Of a stretch of 8,641 bases of DNA, positions 1-6,402 are shown one piece after another. The translations under genes and the position numbers were made by a program. A model generated the notes under the pieces. That model searched no databases. It was given only the letters and a program-made list of their open reading frames with translations, and was not told where the DNA came from. This DNA comes from an uncultured Verrucomicrobiota bacterium (GTDB lineage: Bacteria > Verrucomicrobiota > Kiritimatiellia > RFP12 > UBA1067), in NCBI GenBank assembly GCA_945947925.1, contig CAMEZU010000062.1, positions 1 through 8,641 of the forward strand, written 5' to 3'. How positions within the stretch are numbered: position 1 is the stretch's first letter; every line of letters starts with the position of its first letter.

Positions 1-896
1 TTCAGCGTGGCGCGGAAGTCTGCGGGGAGGAGGGCGTGGACCTTGATCTGCTCGTGGGGGTGAAGCGGATCGGGGAGCTCCAGCGTCGAGGCGTGGAGCA
101 TTTGGCGAGAAACCTGCATCAAGCGCGGATCGCGCGCGTTCTTGAGACCGAAGACGCGGTCGCCGATAATCGGATAGCGGACCGACGCAAGATGCTTGCG
201 GATCTGGTTCGTGCGGCCTGTCTCGATGCGGACGCGCAGGAAGCTCGCTTCGGCCGACGCGGCCTCGCGCGTCACCTTCGAGACGGCCGGCCGGTTGTCA
301 ATCGGCGTCTCGATGATCTGGTGGGCGAACTTGAAGGACCCCGCCACGACGGCATGGTAGACCTTCGACACCTTGTGCGTCCTGAAGACATCGATCGCCG
401 CCTCAAGCGCCGCGTGGTTCTTCGCGAAAAGAAGACAGCCCGTCGTGTCACGATCGAGCCGGTGCACGGCCTCGAGCGTCGGAATCTTCTCCTGCTCGCG
501 CAGGATCGTCTCCACCGACTTCGGATCGTCGCAACTGACGAGACCCGCCGGCTTGTCGCAGGCGAGGTAGTCGTCATTCTGCCAAAGAACGCGGACATGA
601 CGCTTGGCCGGCGCCTGCGCCCGGGCCGGCACGTCGGAGGTTGCGGTCTTGCTCTGCTTCTGGGCGCCCTTCACGACCTGCTGCGGCACCTCGACGAGGT
701 CGCCGGTCTTGAGCGCGAAACGGGCGATCCAGACGCACTTGCGGTTCACCCAGACGCTGCGCCCGTCAATCATCGCCTTCGCCGTACGGCGGGAAAGCGC
801 GAACTTGAGGGCGAGGAAATCCTGCAGAACCTTCGGGTCCGGCTTGTTGACGGCGAGCGATGCGATGCCCGCGGCATGCTGAGGAGCCTGGCGCAT
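1..896 (-). CDS. RluA-family rRNA/tRNA pseudouridine synthase with S4 domain (C-terminus cut by window edge)
   Basis: Isomerises specific uridines in structured RNA to pseudouridine. The 298 visible codons hold an N-terminal S4-like RNA-binding domain (about residues 22-72, with SRRTAKAMI and VWVNRK), an Ala/Gln/Lys-rich linker (about 73-100) and the RluA catalytic domain. The catalytic motif HRLDRDTTG is at 145-153, with D148 as the expected nucleophilic aspartate. GRTNQIRKHLA (227-237) and RQMLHA are further family motifs. No stop codon is reached before position 1, so a short C-terminal tail is missing. The ATG at 894-896 lies 2 nt after the stop of the PAS gene and has no clear Shine-Dalgarno, so translational coupling to that gene is likely. 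S4 plus RluA architecture fits RluC/RluD-like or generic RluA-family enzymes. The target uridine cannot be assigned from sequence, so no symbol is given. The family call is secure. Confidence 0.93.
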   Translation of the reverse strand, partial: MRQAPQHAAGIASLAVNKPDPKVLQDFLALKFALSRRTAKAMIDGRSVWVNRKCVWIARFALKTGDLVEVPQQVVKGAQKQSKTATSDVPARAQAPAKRHVRVLWQNDDYLACDKPAGLVSCDDPKSVETILREQEKIPTLEAVHRLDRDTTGCLLFAKNHAALEAAIDVFRTHKVSKVYHAVVAGSFKFAHQIIETPIDNRPAVSKVTREAASAEASFLRVRIETGRTNQIRKHLASVRYPIIGDRVFGLKNARDPRLMQVSRQMLHASTLELPDPLHPHEQIKVHALLPADFRATL

Positions 897-898
897 GA

Positions 899-1615
899 TT
901 ACGACTTGCTGACGCTGCCGACGACGCCGACGATCTTGCGGCCCTGCCGGTTCGGCGCGAGGATGACCTCAATCTCCTCCTGGTCGTCACCGTCGGATTC
1001 AGCCACGAGCCCCGTCACCGTCATCTCGCCCGCCAGCGCCTTCTGGAAGTGCTCGGGGAGCGGATCGTCGGCCATGAAATCGAGGAACGTATGGCGCCGC
1101 GCATCCTCTTCGTCCTTCAGCTCGAACATGCTGCGGAACTCGGCGTTCGTCTCGGTGATCGCACCGGACGCGTCACAGCAGAAGAGACCGCCGCTGGCGA
1201 TCTCAAAGGCATTCTCCTTCGAGCGGAGCATGACCAGCTGCTTGCGGCGACGCTGGACGTTGCGGACCGTGAAGACGAGGTCGCCCGGATCCATGAGGTC
1301 GATGATCGACACCGTCACCTCGCAGAGGAACTTCTTACCGTCCTTGCTCATGCCGTTCGCATCGATCATCATGTGGCGGTCTTCTTCCAGACCGCGGCGG
1401 ATGCGCTGGACGATCTCCGGCGTAAGGCCCGGGATGTAGAAGGAAATCGGCTTGTCGATGACCTCGTCCTGCGCATAGCCGAAGTACTCCTCGGCACGCG
1501 GGTTGATCTCGAGGATGTGACCGTTCGGATCGGTGATCACAACGGCATCGTACATGCCCGTCAGAAACTGGCGGAACAGCGATTTGCGATCTTTAGGAAC
1601 GAATAACGGGGCCAT
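899..1615 (-). CDS. Stand-alone tandem PAS-domain protein
   Basis: A 238-residue protein that appears to consist only of two PAS sensor domains. PAS1 spans about residues 12-120 and contains the typical strand-helix pattern VVITDPNGHILEINPRAEEYFGY, interrupted here only for description, then ISKDGKKF-type core strands. PAS2 spans about 133-236 (GLFCCDASGAITETNAEF). No kinase, GGDEF, HTH or transmembrane segment is visible, so it is soluble and must signal through a partner or by dimerisation. The ligand is unknown; Cys146-Cys147 in PAS2 are notable but unexplained. The ATG at 1613-1615 was chosen because it keeps the N-terminal helix of PAS1 and sits 9 nt from a perfect -10 box. The next Met (residue 21) would cut into the domain. 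The gene is followed 2 nt later by the RluA-family gene, which is probably cotranscribed. Confidence 0.88.
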   Translation of the reverse strand: MAPLFVPKDRKSLFRQFLTGMYDAVVITDPNGHILEINPRAEEYFGYAQDEVIDKPISFYIPGLTPEIVQRIRRGLEEDRHMMIDANGMSKDGKKFLCEVTVSIIDLMDPGDLVFTVRNVQRRRKQLVMLRSKENAFEIASGGLFCCDASGAITETNAEFRSMFELKDEEDARRHTFLDFMADDPLPEHFQKALAGEMTVTGLVAESDGDDQEEIEVILAPNRQGRKIVGVVGSVSKS

Positions 1616-1624
1616 TACGCCTAT

Positions 1625-1654
1625 ATTATATCAAAGTAGCCGAGCGGCAGACAA
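1625..1654 (-). promoter_or_regulatory. Sigma70-type promoter of the PAS-rluA pair
   Basis: Read on the minus strand, TTGTCT (1649-1654, 4/6 match to the -35 consensus) is followed by an 18-nt spacer and a perfect TATAAT -10 box (1625-1630). The PAS-gene ATG begins only 9 nt after the -10. A start site at the usual 6-8 nt would leave a leader of about 1-4 nt, so the transcript should be leaderless or nearly so. No Shine-Dalgarno is present, which agrees. This AT-rich island stands out in a GC-rich window. The spacer contains a small inverted repeat, GCCG-CT-CGGC, of doubtful meaning. Confidence 0.72.
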
Positions 1655-1689
1655 TCCCCCGTATGTGGGAAACCACGGCACGGCATCAC

Positions 1690-2832
1690 CTAGACGATGA
1701 GCATGCAGTCGCCGTAGCTGAAGAACATGTAGTTCGCGCGGACGGCCATCGCGTAGGCGCAGAGGACGCGCTCGCGACCCGCCAGGGCGGAGATCATCAT
1801 GAGGAGCGTCGACTGCGGCAGGTGGAAGTTCGTCAGCATGCAGTCGCAGACCTTGAAGCGGTACGGAGGATAGATGAAGATGTTGGACGCGCCGCTGCCG
1901 GGGACGATCGGCGTGTATTTCCCGTCTCCTCCTTCACCTCCGGCCTCCACCTCCGCAGCCGTGGCTGCGGCCGCCACCGTCTCGAGGGTGCGGACCGTGG
2001 TGGAGCCGACGCAGAAGACGCGGCCGCCGCGGGCCTTGCAGGCGTTGATCGCCTCGGCCGTCTCCGGCGGGACCGTGAAGGCCTCATAGTCCATCTGATG
2101 GTCCTCGACGTTGTCGGCCTTGACGGGACGGAACGTGCCGGGACCGACGTGAAGCGTCACGGCGACGCGCTTCACGCCCTTCGCCTCGAGGGCGGCGAAG
2201 ATCTCGGGGGTGAAGTGGAGTCCGGCGGTCGGGGCGGCGACGGACCCGACCTCGCGCGCATAGATCGTCTGGTAGCGCTCGCGGTCCGCCTTCTCCTCCT
2301 CGGCCGTTCCCTCGCGCTTCACGTACGGCGGGACGGGCGTGTGCCCGAACTCGTCTAGGAGGTCCATGAGCGGACGCTCGCAGATGAACTCGACCTGCCA
2401 CATGCCGATCCCCGAAAGCGGCTTCAGGAGGCGGACGCGCAGCTCACCGTTCGGACCGAACACGGCCTCCTGTCCCTCCCGGCACTTCCGTCCCGAACCG
2501 ATGATGACGTTCCAGCGCAGGGCGTCCTTCGCCGCCGTCATCGACGGCCGCTCGTCGTCCGCATCCATCGGCGCGGCGTTGACCATCAGCACCTCCACGG
2601 CGCCGTGCGTATCAGGCCACTCGCCGATGAGGCGCGCCGGGAAGACCTTCGTGTCGTTCACCACGAGGAGGTCGTTCGCCGTGATGTACTCGACGATGTC
2701 CGCGATGTGCCGGTGCTCGAGCATGCCCGTGTCGCGGTGGAGCACCATCATCTTCTCCGTGCCGCGCTTGTCGGCGGGATGCTGGGCGATGAGTCTCTCG
2801 GGAAGCGGATACCAGAACTGACGGGTCTTCAT
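1690..2832 (-). CDS. queA: S-adenosylmethionine:tRNA ribosyltransferase-isomerase QueA
   Basis: Transfers and isomerises the ribosyl moiety of SAM onto 7-aminomethyl-7-deazaguanine at the wobble base of GUN-anticodon tRNAs, giving epoxyqueuosine. Family motifs run the whole length: YPLPERLIAQHPADKRG near the N-terminus, VVNDTKVFPARL (57-68), PPYVKR (168-173), GSVAAPTAGLHFT (196-208), HVGPGTFRPV (228-237), NFHLPQSTLLMM (335-346) and the terminal FFSYGDCMLI. The 380 residues exceed the usual 340-360 because of two extra stretches: about 86-107, and an Ala/Glu/Gly low-complexity run at about 286-305. The start fits the canonical N-terminus. However, there is no Shine-Dalgarno; the upstream mRNA is pyrimidine-rich and derives from the 13-bp repeat. 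No promoter was found in the 65-nt gap after ung, so read-through from the upstream operon is likely. Confidence 0.97.
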   Translation of the reverse strand: MKTRQFWYPLPERLIAQHPADKRGTEKMMVLHRDTGMLEHRHIADIVEYITANDLLVVNDTKVFPARLIGEWPDTHGAVEVLMVNAAPMDADDERPSMTAAKDALRWNVIIGSGRKCREGQEAVFGPNGELRVRLLKPLSGIGMWQVEFICERPLMDLLDEFGHTPVPPYVKREGTAEEEKADRERYQTIYAREVGSVAAPTAGLHFTPEIFAALEAKGVKRVAVTLHVGPGTFRPVKADNVEDHQMDYEAFTVPPETAEAINACKARGGRVFCVGSTTVRTLETVAAAATAAEVEAGGEGGDGKYTPIVPGSGASNIFIYPPYRFKVCDCMLTNFHLPQSTLLMMISALAGRERVLCAYAMAVRANYMFFSYGDCMLIV

Positions 2833-2841
2833 GGTGAGGTC

Positions 2842-2897
2842 TAGGGGATAGGTGTAGGGGATAGGTGTAGGGATGTAGGGGATAGGTGTAGGGGGGG
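2842..2897. repeat. 13-bp G-rich tandem repeat between ung and queA
   Basis: The plus strand carries three perfect copies of TAGGGGATAGGTG (2842-2854, 2855-2867, 2876-2888). An 8-nt shortened copy, TAGGGATG (2868-2875), sits between the second and third. A final partial unit, TAGGGGGGG (2889-2897), runs straight into the ung stop codon. The array fills nearly all of the 65-nt intergenic space and ends 9 nt before the queA start codon. In the transcript it reads as CACCTATCCCCTA units. The plus (template) strand has five G-tracts of 3-7 G, a possible G-quadruplex with 5-9 nt loops. It is too short and spacer-less to be a CRISPR array. Confidence 0.92.
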
Positions 2898-3536
2898 TTA
2901 CCAGGCGATGGGGGACTGGTTGTGGGACTGGAGGTAGGCGTTGGCCTTGTCGAAGGGCTGGGAGCCGAAGAAGCCGCGGTAGGCGGAAAGCGGCGAGGGA
3001 TGGGCGGACTCGATGACGCAGTGGCGCCTACGGTCGATGAACGCGCCCTTCTTCTGCGCGTAGCTTCCCCACAGGATGAAGACGAGGTGTTCACGTTCCT
3101 CCGCGAGGGCGCGGATCACGGCGTCGGTGAAGACCTCCCAGCCCTTACCCTGGTGCGAGCCGGCCCTGTGGGCCTCGACGGTCAGCGTCGCGTTGAGGAG
3201 GAGGACGCCCTGGTCGGTCCAGGAGAGGAGGTCCGGCCGGTGGCCGAGCTCCTTGGCGATGTTGACGAGGGACGGCGGATCCTTGACTTCGGGCGGCACG
3301 TAGAAGCAGAGCCCCTGGGCCTGTCCCGGCTCGTGGTAGGGATCCTGTCCGAGGATGACGACCTTCACGCGGTCGAACGGCGTGCGGTCGAACGCGGCGA
3401 AGATCTTGCCGGGCGGCGGATAGACCGTCCCCGTCCGGTAGGCGTTGCGCACGAAGTCCGTCAGGCCGACGAAGTACGGCTTTTCGAACTCCCGCGCCAG
3501 CACGCGCTTCCACGACTCCTCGATCCGAACGTCCAC
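2898..3536 (-). CDS. ung: Uracil-DNA glycosylase, family 1
   Basis: Removes uracil from DNA as the first step of base-excision repair. At 212 residues it is slightly shorter than the E. coli enzyme. The water-activating motif GQDPYH is at 63-68 (catalytic D65). The conserved PPSL is at 87-90, and LLLNATLTVEAHRAGSH holds the uracil-specificity Asn (N115). The DNA-intercalation motif HPSPLSAYRG is at 179-188, with catalytic H179. All key residues are intact. The start is GTG at 3534-3536, supported by a strong Shine-Dalgarno just upstream and by a complete family N-terminus. The gene begins 14 nt after the ABC-exporter stop and is probably the last gene before the intergenic repeat. Pairing with a lipid-type exporter looks like operon packing rather than function. 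Confidence 0.97.
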   Translation of the reverse strand: MDVRIEESWKRVLAREFEKPYFVGLTDFVRNAYRTGTVYPPPGKIFAAFDRTPFDRVKVVILGQDPYHEPGQAQGLCFYVPPEVKDPPSLVNIAKELGHRPDLLSWTDQGVLLLNATLTVEAHRAGSHQGKGWEVFTDAVIRALAEEREHLVFILWGSYAQKKGAFIDRRRHCVIESAHPSPLSAYRGFFGSQPFDKANAYLQSHNQSPIAW

Positions 3537-3540
3537 CGTT

Positions 3541-3548
3541 CCACCCCC
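3541..3548 (-). promoter_or_regulatory. Ribosome-binding site of ung (supports GTG start)
   Basis: On the minus strand GGGGGTGG lies 4 nt before the GTG start of ung, inside the short gap after the ABC-exporter stop. Its position decides in favour of GTG at 3536. No in-frame ATG lies near the conserved N-terminus. Confidence 0.6.
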
Positions 3549-3550
3549 GT

Positions 3551-5494
3551 CTACCGCTGGTTCTGCATGTCGCAGAGCTTGCGATAGACGCCGTCCTTCG
3601 CATAGAGCTCGTCGTGCGTGCCGCGCTCGACGATCCGTCCGTCCTGCATGACGAGAATGAGGTCCGCGTTGCGGATCGTCGACAGGCGGTGGGCGATCGC
3701 AAACACGGTGCGGTCCTTCATCAGGTTATTGATCGCGTCCTGCACGAGCCGCTCGGTGACCGTATCGAGGGCGCTCGTCGCCTCGTCGAGGATGAGGATC
3801 GGCGGATTGCGCAGGATCGCGCGGGCGATGGCGATGCGCTGTCGTTCGCCGCCCGAAAGCGCGAAGCCCTTCTCGCCGGCGAGGCGCGCGTAGCCCTCGG
3901 GCTGGGACATGATGAAGTCGTGGGCGTTCGCCATCTTCGCGGCCGCGACGACCTGTTCGTGCGTCGCCTCGGGACTGCCGTAGCGGATGTTCGCCTCGAT
4001 CGTGTCGTTGAAGAGGAGCGTCTCCTGCTGGACGGACCCGACCAGCCGGCGCAGATCCGCGATGCGGAGCTTGCGGAGGTCGACGCCGTCCATCGCGATC
4101 GCGCCCGAGAGAGGATCATAGAATCGCGCGAGGAGCGAGCTCATCGTCGACTTGCCGCTGCCCGTGCCGCCCACGACGGCGACGACCTGCCCGCGCGGGA
4201 TCTCGAAGCTCGCGTGGCTCACCGCGTCATGCTCGGCCGTGTCGTAGCGGAAGCAGACGTCGTCGAAGACGACCTTGTCGTCAAAGGACGCCTTCTCCAC
4301 GGCCGCGGGATCCTCGGGGAGCTCCATCTCGACGTCCATGATGGACCAGATGCGCGTCAGCGCGGCGCGTCCCTGCTCGACCTGGACCTGCAGCTTCGAG
4401 AGCTGCTTGAGCGGACGGTAGATGAGGAGGAGCGGCGCGAGCATCGGAATGATCATCGAGAGCTTGACGCCGGTGAAGAAGCACCACACGACGAAGCCGC
4501 AGATGAGGAAGATGCCGACCGTCTCCACGGCGGGCCCGACCAGGAGTCCCCACCGGAGCGACCGGAGCGTCGCCTTCAGCGTCTGGTTGTTCGCCTCCTC
4601 GTACTTCTCCTCCTCGAGCGCCTCGGTGTTGTACGCCTTCACCACCTTGATGCAGGTGAGGATCTCGTGGATGCGGCTGCCGACGACGGAGAAGCGCTGC
4701 AGCGCCTTCTTGCTCCACTTGCGGATGCGCTTGGAGAGGAAGACGACCGGGATCATGAACATCGGGAAGCCGAGGACGATGATGCCGAGCGTCGGGAGCA
4801 TGTGGTTGTGGACGGCGGACCAGACGATGAAGCCGACGGAGACCGCGATTTCGAACGGCGCCTGCGCGAGCTCCTGGAGGACGTGCTGGATGATCTGCTG
4901 GACCTGGTGCGGATCCGACGTGCAGCGCGACATCAGCTGGCCGACGTCGATGCGTCCGTGAAACTGCATCGACTGCGCCTCGACGTGACGGAAGATGTCG
5001 CACCGGATGTCCCTGACCGTGCGCATGCCCGCCCAAGCGAGGCAGTAGTGGTTGAGGAAGATGAGTCCGCACCGGAACAGCGCAACGACCGGCACCACCA
5101 CGATGATCAGGAAGAGGAGCGGCAGTCCGAGCTCCTCGTTCTCGTCCTGCAGCTCGACGCCGTGCTCGTGCAGCCACTTGCGGATCTTGCCGTAGTCCTT
5201 CTCGAGCCCTTTCGCCTTCTTCGCCGACTTGTCCTTGTGCGCCCCGTCTGCGGGAGCTTCCGCGGCGGGAGCCTCCGCTGCGGGAGCCTCTTGGCGACTC
5301 TCGACCTGCTGCAGGGCGGGCTGGATGACCTGGAAGAACGGCACCAGCGTGCCGGCGGTCAGCATGCCGCAGAGGATGCCGACAATGATGCGCACCTTGT
5401 ACTGGCGCGCATAGGACCAGACCCGTCCGTAGGCTTCCTTCGCCGTGTACTCCCGATCGAAAAACTCTTTGCGATAAGTGACTTTCTTGGCCAT
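3551..5494 (-). CDS. MsbA-like ABC exporter (fused transmembrane and ATPase domains)
   Basis: A homodimeric type IV (MsbA/LmrA-like) ABC half-transporter of 647 residues; lipid A or another lipid is the likeliest cargo, but substrate is inference. Order: elbow helix and TM1 (about 16-58), a long extracytoplasmic insert (about 64-123), TM2 (about 124-150), TM3-TM4 (about 210-254), TM5-TM6 (about 315-360), then the nucleotide-binding domain (about 405-647). ATPase motifs are intact: Walker A GGTGSGKST (about 442-450), Q-loop VQQETLLF, signature LSGGERQR (about 546-553), Walker B ILILDEATSALD with catalytic Glu about 571, and H-loop AHRLST. The insert between TM1 and TM2 contains an EAPAA repeat and a Lys-rich run and is much longer than in E. 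coli MsbA. Start: ATG at 5494 is preferred, but an in-frame TTG at 5500 is better spaced from the AGGA at 5506-5509. The gene lies 8 nt after prmC. Confidence 0.93.
   Translation of the reverse strand: MAKKVTYRKEFFDREYTAKEAYGRVWSYARQYKVRIIVGILCGMLTAGTLVPFFQVIQPALQQVESRQEAPAAEAPAAEAPADGAHKDKSAKKAKGLEKDYGKIRKWLHEHGVELQDENEELGLPLLFLIIVVVPVVALFRCGLIFLNHYCLAWAGMRTVRDIRCDIFRHVEAQSMQFHGRIDVGQLMSRCTSDPHQVQQIIQHVLQELAQAPFEIAVSVGFIVWSAVHNHMLPTLGIIVLGFPMFMIPVVFLSKRIRKWSKKALQRFSVVGSRIHEILTCIKVVKAYNTEALEEEKYEEANNQTLKATLRSLRWGLLVGPAVETVGIFLICGFVVWCFFTGVKLSMIIPMLAPLLLIYRPLKQLSKLQVQVEQGRAALTRIWSIMDVEMELPEDPAAVEKASFDDKVVFDDVCFRYDTAEHDAVSHASFEIPRGQVVAVVGGTGSGKSTMSSLLARFYDPLSGAIAMDGVDLRKLRIADLRRLVGSVQQETLLFNDTIEANIRYGSPEATHEQVVAAAKMANAHDFIMSQPEGYARLAGEKGFALSGGERQRIAIARAILRNPPILILDEATSALDTVTERLVQDAINNLMKDRTVFAIAHRLSTIRNADLILVMQDGRIVERGTHDELYAKDGVYRKLCDMQNQR
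5250..5290. repeat. 15-bp in-frame repeat inside the ABC-exporter gene
   Basis: Plus-strand units GCGGGAGCTTCCGCG (5250-5264), GCGGGAGCCTCCGCT (5265-5279) and a partial third copy (from 5280) encode three EAPAA/EAPAD pentapeptides. Because the unit is a multiple of 3, copy-number changes would keep the frame and only alter the length of the extracytoplasmic loop between TM1 and TM2. Confidence 0.75.
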
Positions 5495-5502
5495 AGACAA
5501 GA

Positions 5503-6372
5503 CTATCCTTTCAGAACGGCGGACGCATAGCGGTCGTGTCCCGCGTCGTCCTTCTCGATCCTGATGTCCGAGAACCCGTAGCCCGTCATCAGCTCGCGCA
5601 GCGCCGGCCCCTGGCTCTCGCCGATTTCGAAGAAGACGGCCCCGTCCGGCCGGAGCAGGTTAAGGGCGTCCGAAAGATACCTGTCGTAGAAGTCGAGCCC
5701 CGACACGCCGCCGTCCAGCGCCAGGCGCGGCTCGAAGTCCCTCACCCGCGGATCGAGCGTCTCGCACACGGCGCGCTCGATGTAGGGCGGATTGGAGACG
5801 ATGACGTCCAGGCACTCCGGCTCGTCGAAGTCGTCGAGTCCGTCCGCCACCGCGAACTTCACCCGGTCGGCGAGTCCGCAACGGACCGCGTTCTCCTTCG
5901 CCAGGGCGATCGCGTCCTCGGAGACGTCCGTCCCGATGAAAACCGCCTCCCCGCGGAACTCCTTCGCAAGGCTGAGCACGATCGCCCCCGTCCCCGTCCC
6001 GACGTCGATGACGACGGGCGGGACGCCAGGCGTCGCGGGCCGTGCCCTGAGAAACCCGAGGACGCGCGTCACGAGCTCCTCCGTCTCGGGACGCGGAATG
6101 AGCGCGCGCCGGTCGCAGCCGAGCGTCAGGGTGCGGAAGTCCCACTCGCCGAGCACGTACTGCAGCGGCTCGCCCTTCGCCAGGCGAGCCATCCCGCGCC
6201 GCATCGCCTCGAGGTATTTCTCGGGCGTCTCCTTCCCGAGGGACGAGGCCAGCAAGCCGCGTCCGCACTTCAGCAGCCGCGCCGCCAGGAGTTCCGCCGC
6301 GACCTGCGCGTCCGGAACCCCTTTCGCCGCCAGGAAGGCGGACGCCTTGGCAATTACCTCTTTCCAGGTCAT
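5503..6372 (-). CDS. prmC: Peptide-chain-release-factor glutamine methyltransferase PrmC (HemK)
   Basis: Methylates the Gln of the GGQ motif in release factors RF1 and RF2 using SAM, which speeds translation termination. The 289-residue length is typical. The N-terminal helical substrate-binding domain carries the family motifs PLQYVLGEWDF (69-79) and LIPRPETEELV (91-101). The Rossmann methyltransferase domain has the SAM-binding DVGTGTGAIVLSLA (123-136) and the catalytic NPPY (194-197). EPRLALDGG (214-222) follows as in other PrmC proteins. The ATG at 6370-6372 begins a complete N-terminus; a G-rich GAGGGGG about 11 nt upstream may act as ribosome-binding site. PrmC often sits beside prfA, which is absent here. 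It lies 30 nt after the DUF3127 gene and 8 nt before the ABC exporter. Confidence 0.96.
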   Translation of the reverse strand: MTWKEVIAKASAFLAAKGVPDAQVAAELLAARLLKCGRGLLASSLGKETPEKYLEAMRRGMARLAKGEPLQYVLGEWDFRTLTLGCDRRALIPRPETEELVTRVLGFLRARPATPGVPPVVIDVGTGTGAIVLSLAKEFRGEAVFIGTDVSEDAIALAKENAVRCGLADRVKFAVADGLDDFDEPECLDVIVSNPPYIERAVCETLDPRVRDFEPRLALDGGVSGLDFYDRYLSDALNLLRPDGAVFFEIGESQGPALRELMTGYGFSDIRIEKDDAGHDRYASAVLKG

Positions 6373-6402
6373 AGGCCGTCCGACCCCCTCACCCTCTAAC
6401 CT

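Noticed and set aside
36..1439. A 467-codon open frame on the plus strand at the left end
   Set aside because: It lies antisense to the RluA-family and PAS genes, both of which have intact family motifs. Its translation is low-complexity and resembles no family.
1639..1648. Inverted repeat GCCG-CT-CGGC in the PAS promoter spacer as an operator or terminator
   Set aside because: A 4-bp stem with a 2-nt loop and no following U-tract is too weak, and such sequences arise readily in GC-rich DNA.
1655..1689. A terminator after queA (GTGG-TTTC-CCAC)
   Set aside because: The stem is only 4 bp and no T-run follows on the minus strand, so it is not a credible intrinsic terminator.
2842..2897. The G-rich repeat as a CRISPR array
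   Set aside because: Units are 13 bp and contiguous with no unique spacers, and no cas genes are present.
3614..5530. A 638-codon open frame on the plus strand, antisense to the ABC exporter
   Set aside because: Its product is Arg/Asp/Glu/His-rich without recognisable domains. The opposite strand encodes a full ABC exporter with all motifs, so this is a GC-rich shadow.
5536..6399. Plus-strand open frame of 287 codons opposite prmC
   Set aside because: A mirror of prmC codons in GC-rich DNA with Arg-rich composition and no domain.
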